A stretch of 64,000 bases of DNA from Allohoeflea poritis (GTDB taxonomy: Bacteria; Pseudomonadota; Alphaproteobacteria; Rhizobiales; Rhizobiaceae): the NCBI RefSeq assembly GCF_027889715.1, contig NZ_JAPJZH010000008.1, positions 204,624-268,623 of the forward strand, given 5' to 3'. The notes beneath the pieces are model-generated. The model was given only the letters and a program-made list of their open reading frames with translations, was not told the DNA's origin and ran no database searches. The position numbers and the translations under genes are program-made. Of the stretch, positions 16,690 to 25,266 are shown piece by piece; position 1 is the first letter of the stretch; each line of letters starts with the position of its first letter.

Positions 16690-17763
16690 CTAGTCCATCG
16701 GCCTGCGGCCGCGGATAAGCTGCGAAATCGACACCGCGATCACCAGCCCGCCGCCATAGAAGAGGTTCTGCACGAAACTGTCCACGCCGAGGAAGTTGAG
16801 ACCCATGATCCCGGTCGACAGGAAGAACACCGCAACAAACGCGCCCAGCGCATTGAATTTCCCGGGATAAATGGCGGTCGAACCAAGAAATGCTGCGGCA
16901 AAGGCGGGCAACAGGAAGGCCAGCGCAGAGGACGGGTCGGCCGCGCCTCGCATGCCCGTATAGAGGACGCCGGCAAAGGCCGCGATGGTGCCCGAGGCCA
17001 TCAGCGCTCCGGCGCGAACCCGGTCGACATTGACGCCGGACAGGCGCGCCACTTCCCGGCCACGCCCGACAAAAAGCAAACGGCGCCCGAGACTGGTGTG
17101 CTGGAAGACGTACCAGATGATCAGGGTCAGCGCGAGCGCGTAGTAAAAGCCGATCGGAATGCCGAACAGGCGCGTCAGGATCACGGCGTTGACCAGCCCC
17201 ATGGAAACACCGGCAATGGTCGCTGAATCCGACACCCAAAGGATAAGCCCATTGATGAAATAGCCGGTGCCGAGCGTGACGATCAGCGAGTGAACGCCGA
17301 AATAGAGGATGAAGAACGCATTGATCAGGCCGACGACCGCACCGACCAGCAGGACAATGACGACGGCACCGCCGATGGGCATGCCCATTTTGACGTTCAG
17401 CACCGCCAACAGCATGGAACTCAGCCCCATGACACTCGCCACTGACAGATCGAAATCGCCGCTGGTCAGCGGGATCATCAGCGCCAGCGTCAGGACCACC
17501 ACCATGGCGTTGGAGCCGAGCATGGTGGCGTAGGAATTCCAGGCGAACATCTGATCCGGTTTGACCGAACCGAGGATCAGGATCATCACGCCCCAGGCGA
17601 TCAGCAGCCCGTAGCGCTCGCCCCACATTTTCCAGTCAAAGCCGTGGCCGGCCTGTTCCGCGCTCGCGGCGACATTTTCCTCCAGCGCGCGCAGCTTGGC
17701 TTCGAGCGCCTCGATGCGCTCCTCATAGGCGGCTATGCTGTCGTCGGACTGTCCCTCACTCAT
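16690..17763 (-). CDS. CUT2-type ABC transporter permease with N-terminal coiled coil
   Basis: A 357-residue permease. Residues 52-355 are an RbsC-like (BPD_transp_2) membrane domain: MIPLTSGDFDLSVASVMGLS, VTLGTGYFINGLILW and FQHTSLGRRLLFVG..REVA. Unusually, residues 1-35 form a hydrophilic coiled coil with perfect heptads (I10, Y13, I17, L20, L24, L27, V31) and the core YEERIEALEAKLRALEE. HyuA, encoded in the same operon, carries a similar tag. No second permease gene is present, so it probably acts as a homodimer with the upstream ATPase. ATG 17775 is an alternative start. Confidence 0.9.
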   Translation of the reverse strand: MSEGQSDDSIAAYEERIEALEAKLRALEENVAASAEQAGHGFDWKMWGERYGLLIAWGVMILILGSVKPDQMFAWNSYATMLGSNAMVVVLTLALMIPLTSGDFDLSVASVMGLSSMLLAVLNVKMGMPIGGAVVIVLLVGAVVGLINAFFILYFGVHSLIVTLGTGYFINGLILWVSDSATIAGVSMGLVNAVILTRLFGIPIGFYYALALTLIIWYVFQHTSLGRRLLFVGRGREVARLSGVNVDRVRAGALMASGTIAAFAGVLYTGMRGAADPSSALAFLLPAFAAAFLGSTAIYPGKFNALGAFVAVFFLSTGIMGLNFLGVDSFVQNLFYGGGLVIAVSISQLIRGRRPMD

Positions 17764-17796
17764 CAATCGTTGCATCCCCTGAACGACCTGCGGCCC

Positions 17797-19368
17797 CTAA
17801 ACGGCCTGCGGCATAGACCGGTAACATCTCTCGGCGATTTTGTCTTTGGTAAGCCCGGAGCCGGACAGCTCCGCCACGATCTGCCCGCGCGAGAAGATCA
17901 GCACGCGATGACAAAGCTGGGCCAATTGCTCGTAATCGGTCGAACCCACCAGGATCGGCGTTCCCGCCGCCGCCGTCCTGTCCAGCGCATCCCAGATCTG
18001 CTGCCTGGCGCCCACATCCACGCCCTGCGTCGGCTCGTCGAGCAGCAGAAGGCTGGGATCGGTCTGCAGCCATTTCGCCATCAGCGCCTTTTGCGCATTG
18101 CCGCCGGACAGTGCCGAAAGCGGCATCGCCGGCACATTCGGCTTGACACCCGCCTCGCCGCCGAGCCTGGCGGCATGCCGCTGGATACTGCGGTCGGTCA
18201 GCCCCAATGCCCCCCTGAGCGTGTGGTAGACCGGCATCGCGACATTGTCGCCCACCGGAAGCGACCCGATACCCGCCTCGCCCAGCCGGTCCGCCGGCAG
18301 GTAGGCGATGCCGCGTGACAGTGCGATTTCCGGCGACAAATGTTTCAGATCGGCATCGAAATCAGCGACTTCCATATAGCCGCTGGTGCCGCCGCGCGCG
18401 CCGTAAAGCAGCGCCGGTATATTGTCGAAACCGGACCCGATCAGCCCGGTAAGGCCGAGTATCTCGCCGCGACCGATTTCGAACGAGACCGGCCCAAGCC
18501 CGGGCGCAGCCAGGTCGCGGATCATCACGGCAGGCGCACCGGCCTTTCGCTGTTTGCCGGCGCCGGCATAGCGCTCCATGCTGCGGCCGATAATGCGCTC
18601 GACAAAAGCCTCGGTGCCGGTATCGGCGGTAACGACAGTGTCGATCAGATGGCCGTCGCGCAACACCGTCGCCCGGTCCGTAATTTCGCGCACCTCGTCC
18701 ACATCGTGGCTGACGAAGATAACGCTCGCCCCCTGGTCGGTGCACTGCCTCACCAGTCCGAAGAGCTGTTCGACCCCGGCCCTCGGCAGGAACGGCGTGG
18801 GCTCGTCCAGAACGAGAACGCCCGGCCGGTCCGCATGATCCTTGGTGGCGATGCGGATATCCTCATAGGCGCGCACGATGGCAAGCAATGCCTGCTGCAC
18901 CGCCGACAGGGACGCAACCGGCGCCTCCGGCGCCAGCGCCAGGCCGAAGGACTCGAAGATGCGCCGGGCGTTGCGATGCGCCGCACGCCAGTTGATGGCC
19001 CAGTTGTGCCCCGTCGACAAGGATCCCATGAAGAAATTCTCGGCAACGCTCAAGGACGGGATGAGGCCCAGATGCTGGTGGACGAAGGCGAGACCCTTTG
19101 CGCGCGCATCGACGCCTGAGATCGGCAGGTGCAGTTTTTCACCGTAAAGCGAAATTTCCGCGCCCGGTTCCGGCGTGTGAAAGCCGGCAAGCACCTTGAT
19201 CAATGTCGACTTGCCCGAACCGTTCGATCCGAGCAGGCCGTGCACCTCGCCGCGGCGAACCGTCAGCGAAACATCGTCCAGCGCCACGGCACCGCCGAAG
19301 CGCTTGGACAGATGCCGAATGACCAGCGCGTCGCCATGCGCGGCGCGCTGGACCATGCCTGACGTCAC
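17797..19368 (-). CDS. CUT2-type ABC transporter ATP-binding protein (two ATPase domains)
   Basis: A 523-residue tandem ATPase. Domain 1 has Walker A GLLGSNGSGKST and Walker B VLVLDEPTPFL; its signature is degenerate (SLSAVQQALLAIVRA). Domain 2 has a degenerate P-loop (GLIGSGFDNIPAL) but an intact signature LSGGNAQKALMAKWL and Walker B LLLLDEPTQGVDVG, the usual asymmetry in RbsA-like proteins. The GTG start overlaps the binding-protein stop as GTGA. It powers the importer formed with the downstream permease. Confidence 0.93.
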   Translation of the reverse strand: MTSGMVQRAAHGDALVIRHLSKRFGGAVALDDVSLTVRRGEVHGLLGSNGSGKSTLIKVLAGFHTPEPGAEISLYGEKLHLPISGVDARAKGLAFVHQHLGLIPSLSVAENFFMGSLSTGHNWAINWRAAHRNARRIFESFGLALAPEAPVASLSAVQQALLAIVRAYEDIRIATKDHADRPGVLVLDEPTPFLPRAGVEQLFGLVRQCTDQGASVIFVSHDVDEVREITDRATVLRDGHLIDTVVTADTGTEAFVERIIGRSMERYAGAGKQRKAGAPAVMIRDLAAPGLGPVSFEIGRGEILGLTGLIGSGFDNIPALLYGARGGTSGYMEVADFDADLKHLSPEIALSRGIAYLPADRLGEAGIGSLPVGDNVAMPVYHTLRGALGLTDRSIQRHAARLGGEAGVKPNVPAMPLSALSGGNAQKALMAKWLQTDPSLLLLDEPTQGVDVGARQQIWDALDRTAAAGTPILVGSTDYEQLAQLCHRVLIFSRGQIVAELSGSGLTKDKIAERCYRSMPQAV

Positions 19369-20453
19369 TCAAGCCCCCACAGCTTGGCAAATCCCGCCTT
19401 GTGGACATCGCCATAGCCGTCGTTGAAGGTCGCCGGATTGCCGGCGGTCGCAACGTTTTCGTCGGTGAAGATGAAGGCCGGCGTGTTGAGCACGGTCACC
19501 GGATCGAGACCGCACAGCAGACGCATATTCGCATCGGTGCCGGCCATGCCGACCCAGCCGAGGCTTTCCCCGACATTCATTTCCACGATGTCGCCGTCGC
19601 GCATCATGTCGAGCACGAATGGCGTGCCGTTATAGGATACGATCTTGGCGTCCGAATTAGCGATCTGGATGGCCGGCACGATGAATTGCGACATGGAATC
19701 GTAGACCGGCAGCACATAGTTGATCGTCGGATCGGCAAGCAGCGCATTCTGCACCGCCGGCTGCGTCTTGGTTGCCCAGTCGTTCACCGGCACGTTGATG
19801 TACTGGGTTTTGCAGTCCGGGCAATTGTCCTTCAGATAGTTGAGAATCGCGTCGCGCAACGGAGCGGTCGGCGTAATCTCGTCCGGACCGAGCACCAGCG
19901 CGTTGACCTTGCCGTCGGTCTGCACCATCGCCCAGGCGGCAATGATCTTGCCCACTGTCACATAGTCCGTATTGGCGGCGCTATCGAGAAACTCCGGGAT
20001 CTGCTGCGTGGTGGCGTCGTAATTGTGCGTCGCCGTCACCTTGACGCCATTGGAGCGCGCCTCGGTGATCTGCGGCACCAGGAATTCCGGCGGCAGGCCG
20101 CCCTGCATGTCGATCAGGTCGAAGCCTTCCGCAACGGCCGTGTTGATCCCCTGGATCCAGCCGGCCGGATCCATCTGGGTTTCCCAGTCACGCAGCTCGA
20201 AACCCACCATGGCGGCCGCGTCGACAAAGCCCTGGCTGATCGCAGCATTGAACGGGTTCGCGTTGGTCAGCGGAATGACGAACATCTTCTTGTCCGCCAT
20301 GCAGGCTTTCGCGTCGAACGCCGGTCCGGGCGCCTCGAAGGTTGGCAACTTGCTGTGTTTCTCGATCAGCGCCTTTGCGGCATCCATATCCGCATGCGCC
20401 GCCGGTGCGAACATCAGCGCGGCGCCGAGCGCCGGCAGGAAAAGCTTCTTCAT
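19365..20453 (-). CDS. CUT2-type ABC transporter substrate-binding protein
   Basis: A 362-residue periplasmic binding protein with a signal peptide (LFLPALGAALMFAPAAHAD). Peripla_BP_4 features: MFVIPLTNANPFNAAISQGF, then GWIQGINTAVAEGFDLIDM, and VNALVLGPDEITPTAPLR. A Cys pair, NCPDCKTQ, is unusual for the family and may form a disulfide. AGGAGG precedes the ATG. It lies directly after the cysteine hydrolase gene, so its ligand is presumably the substrate of the HyuAB/hydrolase pathway, such as a hydantoin-, lactam- or ureido-type compound (inference). Confidence 0.92.
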   Translation of the reverse strand: MKKLFLPALGAALMFAPAAHADMDAAKALIEKHSKLPTFEAPGPAFDAKACMADKKMFVIPLTNANPFNAAISQGFVDAAAMVGFELRDWETQMDPAGWIQGINTAVAEGFDLIDMQGGLPPEFLVPQITEARSNGVKVTATHNYDATTQQIPEFLDSAANTDYVTVGKIIAAWAMVQTDGKVNALVLGPDEITPTAPLRDAILNYLKDNCPDCKTQYINVPVNDWATKTQPAVQNALLADPTINYVLPVYDSMSQFIVPAIQIANSDAKIVSYNGTPFVLDMMRDGDIVEMNVGESLGWVGMAGTDANMRLLCGLDPVTVLNTPAFIFTDENVATAGNPATFNDGYGDVHKAGFAKLWGLE

Positions 20454-20456
20454 GGT

Positions 20457-21116
20457 TCATTCCTCCTTGTCGTGGTTCTTTTGTGTCTGCTGCATGTATT
20501 CGATCGCCGCCTCGGTGCTGAGGAGGTCGGCATATTTGGCGCTCATGTCGAAGAGGTTTGCGGCGTGCGGTTCCTCCGCACGGTCGCCCACCGCGTCCTC
20601 GACAACGAGCGTCACAAATCCGTACGAGATGCTGTCGATGCAGGTCGCCCGAACACAGCCGGATGTCGTGACGCCGGCAAGCAGGAGCGTGTCGATGTTC
20701 AGCCACTTCAGCGTTGCTGCCAAAGAAGTTCCGAAAAAGGCGCTTGGATATTGTTTTGTAACGAGGATATCGCCTTCCTCGACCGCCAAACCGGTAGCGA
20801 GTTTTTGCGTATCTTTTCCGGCATCGAAGCAGGACAGTGCCGGCACCTTGGCGTAGAACGCCCCGCCATCGGCTCCGCCCGGCTGATACTTGACCTCGGT
20901 GAAGATGACCGGAACGCCGGCGGCACGCGCAGCCGGCGCAAGACGCACTGCATGGTCGAGCGCCGCCTGGCAGTTCTCGCCGCCGAAGAGCGGCGCGTTT
21001 TCGTCGAAATAGGCCATGGCGAAGTCGATCAGCAGCAGCGCCGGGCGCCGGCCCCAGCTCTGCCGGGCGTGGTATCCGGCACGGGCATAGTTGCTGTCGA
21101 GTGCCTCGGCCATCAT
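20457..21116 (-). CDS. Isochorismatase-family cysteine hydrolase (N-carbamoylsarcosine amidase-like)
   Basis: A 219-residue cysteine hydrolase. The catalytic triad is visible as Asp in ALLLIDFAMAYFDE, Lys in DILVTKQYPSAFFGT and Cys in LLAGVTTSGCVRATC, with the cis-peptide V-T preceding. TTSGCVRAT and SISYGFVTLVVEDAVGDR resemble N-carbamoylsarcosine amidase and related ureido- or amide-hydrolysing members. Context with HyuA/HyuB suggests it hydrolyses the ring-opened N-carbamoyl product, releasing CO2 and ammonia, as in N-methylhydantoin breakdown. Other amide substrates remain possible. Its ribosome site AGGAGAGG overlaps the hyuB stop. Confidence 0.88.
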   Translation of the reverse strand: MMAEALDSNYARAGYHARQSWGRRPALLLIDFAMAYFDENAPLFGGENCQAALDHAVRLAPAARAAGVPVIFTEVKYQPGGADGGAFYAKVPALSCFDAGKDTQKLATGLAVEEGDILVTKQYPSAFFGTSLAATLKWLNIDTLLLAGVTTSGCVRATCIDSISYGFVTLVVEDAVGDRAEEPHAANLFDMSAKYADLLSTEAAIEYMQQTQKNHDKEE

Positions 21117-21122
21117 CCTCTC

Positions 21123-23003
21123 CTATTCCGCAGCCTGCATGAAGCGGTGGAAGACCGGAGCGGCCGGCGGCTCGAAACCGGTTTCCGCCTTGCAGCGCTT
21201 CTTTAGTTCCTCGATGCTTTCGAAGCCGCGGTTGAACAGCTGCTTGGACTGGCTGCCGGCCATCTTGTTGCGCAGCTTCTCGGTCGCCTTCCTGTCGACC
21301 TTGCCGCGCGACAGGACGACGCCGTAGCGCTTCGCCCCCTCTTCCGAAACGAGCTTGCGGCTGACATCCAGCGCCACCAGCTCGGGATCCCGCTTCAGCG
21401 GATTGCCCCAGCCACCGCCGCCCCAGGTGTTGAAGTAGAGGATATCGCCCGGGTTGACCGCGATCCGGTCGCATTTCGAGGGAATGTTTTCCTCGCTGCC
21501 GTCGGTGCGCACGAGTCGCTTGGTCGAGCGCATGCCCGGCTCGCCGCCATTGACGCCCCATGGATAGGTCAGCCAGCGGTCGTCATGAATCGAGATCTCG
21601 CCCTTTTCCATCATTTCATAGGCGATGGTGATGCCATTGCCGCCGCGGTGCAGTCCGGCCCCGCCGCTGTCGGGGATCGTCGCATATTCGCGGATACGCA
21701 GCGGGAAATAGGCTTCCAGGAACTCGTTCGGCACATTGGTGAAGGCCGGCCACATGGAATGGCCGTCCGGCCCGTCGCCCGCCGGTCGTCCAGGCACGCC
21801 GCCGAAGCCGATCTGGAACAGCTGATACCACTCGCCCTGTTCGTTGAAGCCCGAATACATGAAGTGCGGACTGTCGGAGAATCCGGCTGCATTCAGCGCG
21901 TCCGGCGCACCCTGTCCCAGAAGCCCGCCCATCAGGTCGAAGATACGGCCGAGCATATGGGTCCGGCACGACAATGCCGCCGGCTTTTTCGGCTTCAATA
22001 TGCAGCCTTCCGGAATATGGACCTCGACCAAGTCGTAGAAGCCGTCATTGAACAGGATCTGCGGGTCGAACAGGTTGATGGTAAAGGCCCCGAAGAACAT
22101 CTTGAACATTTCCTCGTTCAACAGGAAATTGATCGAAGACAGGCTCTGCGGGTCGGAATCGGAAAAATCGAAATGGGCGACCTCGCCCTCGCGCCACAGG
22201 GAACAGGCGATCCGGTACGGCCCGTTGCCCATGCCGTCATCATCGATCCAGTCTTCGAAATGCGCCTTGTGATCGCCTTCCGGGATGATCATCTGGATGA
22301 TCGCGCTCATCGCCGCCTTGTTGCGGTCGAGCATATCCCACATGGCCGAGATGTAGGTGTCGACGCCGAAGCGGTCGATGTTCTCGCGCACCCGGCGCTC
22401 GGCCAGACGCAGCGCGGCGATGATTGCGAAGAAATCCGACTTGTTCCATTCGGGCATGCGGCAGTTGTGCAGCATGATATTGAGCACTTCATCCGCCAGT
22501 TCGCCCTTCCGGAAGATCTTGGTCGGCGGCACGATCATGCCTTCCTCGTAGATCATCTTTGCATCGGTCGGCAGCGAACCCGGCACCTTGCCGCCGACAT
22601 CGGTCATGTGACCGAACATCGCCGCCCAGGAGACAAGCTTGCCTTCATGGAAGATCGGCATCATCAACAGCCAGTCGTTCAGGTGACTGACAGCGCCGTT
22701 GCAGGAATAGGGATCGTTGGTGATGAAGATGTCGCCATCCTCGATCGTTCCCTCATAGCCGTTGATGAAACCGTAGAGGAACGAGCCGAACTGCCCGACG
22801 ACCATCTTGCCTTCCTGGTTGGCAATCATCGGGAAGGCGTCGTGCTGTTCGCGTATGCCCGGCGACATGGCGGTGCGGAAAAGGACTGCATCCATTTCCG
22901 TGCGCGCATTGCGCAAGGCGTTCTCGACGATGTCCAGCGTGATCGGGTCGACCGCAATGCGATTGAAGGGCCGTGTGTCGCTCTGAATGATCTTGGCTAC
23001 CAT
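21123..23003 (-). CDS. hyuB: Hydantoinase/oxoprolinase B subunit (HyuB family)
   Basis: A 626-residue HyuB-family protein. It starts with IAVDPITLDIVENALRNARTE and contains GQFGSFLYG, DIFITNDPYSCNGAVSHLND and AMFGHMTDVGGKVPGSLPTDA, the metal-containing catalytic half of ATP-dependent ring openers. SGGAGLHRGGNGI and WGGGGWGNPLKRDPE are the C-terminal family blocks. It pairs with HyuA, encoded immediately upstream. Known relatives are N-methylhydantoinase, 5-oxoprolinase, caprolactamase and acetone or acetophenone carboxylases. The choice among these is not fixed by sequence, though the adjacent N-carbamoyl-amidase-like gene favours a hydantoin or cyclic ureide. Confidence 0.93.
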   Translation of the reverse strand: MVAKIIQSDTRPFNRIAVDPITLDIVENALRNARTEMDAVLFRTAMSPGIREQHDAFPMIANQEGKMVVGQFGSFLYGFINGYEGTIEDGDIFITNDPYSCNGAVSHLNDWLLMMPIFHEGKLVSWAAMFGHMTDVGGKVPGSLPTDAKMIYEEGMIVPPTKIFRKGELADEVLNIMLHNCRMPEWNKSDFFAIIAALRLAERRVRENIDRFGVDTYISAMWDMLDRNKAAMSAIIQMIIPEGDHKAHFEDWIDDDGMGNGPYRIACSLWREGEVAHFDFSDSDPQSLSSINFLLNEEMFKMFFGAFTINLFDPQILFNDGFYDLVEVHIPEGCILKPKKPAALSCRTHMLGRIFDLMGGLLGQGAPDALNAAGFSDSPHFMYSGFNEQGEWYQLFQIGFGGVPGRPAGDGPDGHSMWPAFTNVPNEFLEAYFPLRIREYATIPDSGGAGLHRGGNGITIAYEMMEKGEISIHDDRWLTYPWGVNGGEPGMRSTKRLVRTDGSEENIPSKCDRIAVNPGDILYFNTWGGGGWGNPLKRDPELVALDVSRKLVSEEGAKRYGVVLSRGKVDRKATEKLRNKMAGSQSKQLFNRGFESIEELKKRCKAETGFEPPAAPVFHRFMQAAE

Positions 23004-23015
23004 TTCACTTGTCCC

Positions 23016-25214
23016 TCAACGTGCGTTTTCATGATCTGCCGGCCAGATGAGAATATTGCCCACATCGTCCACCACCCCGACATGGTCCGGCAGGATCAGC
23101 GCCGTTGAATCCATCTCCGTGACGACAGCAGGGCCCTCGATACGGTTGCCCGGCCGCAGCCGGTCGCGGTCGTAGATATGACCCTCCTGCCAGTTGCCGT
23201 CGGTATAGATGCGCGTCGTGTGAACGCGCGCCGATGAGGCATCCGCGCCGCCCGCGCCCTGGTTCTCGGCAATGAAGCTCTTTTCGGCGTCCTGGACGAC
23301 GGCGCGCAGGCCGACCAACTCGTGCTCCGCATCGAGGGCAAAGGTGAAGAGCTGCTCGTGTTCCTTGTCGAAACGCCGCCCGATACCGGCCAGCCCTTCC
23401 CGCTCGAAATCCTCCGGCGATACATCGATGGTCAGCTTCATGCCCTGGCCGTGATAGCGGATGTCGATCTGGTAGATCACGCTCTGTCCGGACTGGGCGA
23501 CGCCTTCGGACGTCAGCTCGCGGGCGGCTGCGTCGCGCAGCGCGTTGAGCATCTTTCCGACTTCCGCGTCGGAGGTGTCGGCAACGCGGGTGACATAGGT
23601 CTGGCTTGCCTCATTGCGAAGCTGCGTGGTCGCATCGCCATAGGCGCACAGGACACCCGGCCCGGGCGGGATGATTGCCGGCCAGGAATTGATCAGGCGG
23701 GCCAGCGCATTGGCATGCAGCGGCCCGGCACCACCAAAACCGATCAGCGCGAATTCGCGCGGATCGTAACCCTGTTCCACAGAAACAAGACGCAGTGCGC
23801 CGCACATATTCTCATTGACGATCTTTATGATGCCCTCGGCCGCCTCTTCCACCGGGATCGAAAGCGCATCGGCGATCTTGCCGACAGCCTCTGCCGCCTT
23901 GTCCCGGCTGATCGCCATATCGCCGCCCAGCTTGGCATCGGAGGGCAGATAGCCGAGCACCACGTTGGCGTCGGTCACCGTCGGTTCCTCGCCACCTTTC
24001 ATATAAGCCGCCGGCCCCGGATCGGCGCCGGCCGATTGCGGCCCGACGCGCAGCGCCTTGGTCAGTTCCGGCACATAGGCGATGGAGCCGCCGCCGGCTC
24101 CGACCGTCCGCACGTCTATGGATGGCGCACGGACGGTCACGTCGGCGACGCGCGTCTCGCGCCTCGTGCGCGCCACCGAATTCTGAATCAGGGCCACATC
24201 GGTGGATGTGCCGCCCATGTCGAATGTCAGCAGGTTCTCGAATTTGGCCTGCTTCGCGATCCACAGCGCGCCGGAGACGCCGCCGGCAGGCCCGGACATC
24301 AGCAGGTTGACCGGCTGATCCATGGCAAGCTGGGCCGAGGACAGCCCGCCATCAGAGCGCAGGATCTGCAGAAGCACGTTCTCGCCCATCCGGTTGCGCA
24401 ACTCGCGCTGCAGGTTGGAAACATATTTGGAGACGACCGGGCGCACATAGGAATTGACCACCGTCGTTTCGGCGCGCTCATACTCATACATCTCCGGCAT
24501 GATCGAGGCCGATGTGGAGACCGGAATATCCGGCGCGATGTCGCGGGCGATCTCGGCGATGCGCTTTTCATGCGCATCATTGGCATAGGAGTTGAACAGC
24601 GCGATGGTCAGCGCCTCGATGCCCTGATCGAAGAGCTTCTTGAGATCCTTGCGGATCCTGGATTCGTCAAGGCTGGATACCACCTCGCCATTTGCACCCA
24701 TGCGCTCATCCGCCTCGATGGTCAGCTCAAGCGGCGCCAGCGGCGGCGTCTTGTTCCAGATCACCCAGCCGCCGAGCCCGCCCGGCACATAGGAGCGCGC
24801 AATCTGCAGCACGTCCTTGTAGCCCTTGGTGGTGACAAGCCCGACCAGCGCGCCGGCATTGGTCAGCACGGTGTTGGTGGCGACCGTGGTGCCGTGCATG
24901 ACCTCGGTGATATCGGTCGGCGCTATGCCGGCTTCGCGGCAGATCTTTTCGATCCCGTTGAGAACGCCGATGGAGCTGTCGGCCGGCGTCGAGGGCACCT
25001 TGGCGGTGTAGGTCCTGCCGTTCTTCTCATCGAGCATCAGGAGGTCGGTAAAGGTGCCGCCGACATCGACGCCGAGCCGCAAGCCGGTTCCGGCACGCAT
25101 CGGGCGGACAGGGGCTGGCGCCGAGCCGGCATCAGCCTCCATTCGCCGCAATCGCTCCTCAAAGGCGGCCAGCCGTTCCTCATAATGCTTGATCAGATCG
25201 TCCGTGCTGTTCAT
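23016..25214 (-). CDS. hyuA: Hydantoinase/oxoprolinase A subunit (HyuA family) with N-terminal coiled coil
   Basis: A 732-residue ATP-binding HyuA-family subunit. The ASKHA-type domain begins near residue 46 with LRLGVDVGGTFTDLLM. VMHGTTVATNTVLT, LTFDMGGTSTDVALI and ALIGFGGAGPLHANALA are further phosphate-binding and family blocks. Residues 1-45 are an additional coiled coil and linker: heptad positions I8, Y11, L15, F18, L22, M25 with the core YEERLAAFEERLRRMEA, then a Pro/Ala-rich linker. This tag closely matches the N-terminus of the ABC permease of the same operon and is not part of the catalytic fold. The enzyme phosphorylates a cyclic amide or ureide so that HyuB can open it. Confidence 0.94.
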   Translation of the reverse strand: MNSTDDLIKHYEERLAAFEERLRRMEADAGSAPAPVRPMRAGTGLRLGVDVGGTFTDLLMLDEKNGRTYTAKVPSTPADSSIGVLNGIEKICREAGIAPTDITEVMHGTTVATNTVLTNAGALVGLVTTKGYKDVLQIARSYVPGGLGGWVIWNKTPPLAPLELTIEADERMGANGEVVSSLDESRIRKDLKKLFDQGIEALTIALFNSYANDAHEKRIAEIARDIAPDIPVSTSASIMPEMYEYERAETTVVNSYVRPVVSKYVSNLQRELRNRMGENVLLQILRSDGGLSSAQLAMDQPVNLLMSGPAGGVSGALWIAKQAKFENLLTFDMGGTSTDVALIQNSVARTRRETRVADVTVRAPSIDVRTVGAGGGSIAYVPELTKALRVGPQSAGADPGPAAYMKGGEEPTVTDANVVLGYLPSDAKLGGDMAISRDKAAEAVGKIADALSIPVEEAAEGIIKIVNENMCGALRLVSVEQGYDPREFALIGFGGAGPLHANALARLINSWPAIIPPGPGVLCAYGDATTQLRNEASQTYVTRVADTSDAEVGKMLNALRDAAARELTSEGVAQSGQSVIYQIDIRYHGQGMKLTIDVSPEDFEREGLAGIGRRFDKEHEQLFTFALDAEHELVGLRAVVQDAEKSFIAENQGAGGADASSARVHTTRIYTDGNWQEGHIYDRDRLRPGNRIEGPAVVTEMDSTALILPDHVGVVDDVGNILIWPADHENAR

Positions 25215-25266
25215 CGTGCAGTGTTTCCCCTACGCGCGCCGAAAGCGGCGCTGAAAATCCTCTACT

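Noticed and set aside
19401..21206. 601-codon open frame on the plus strand opposite the binding-protein and hydrolase genes
   Set aside because: It is an antisense shadow of two clearly homologous minus-strand genes. Its protein is His/Arg-rich with no domain, a common artefact of GC-rich codon use.
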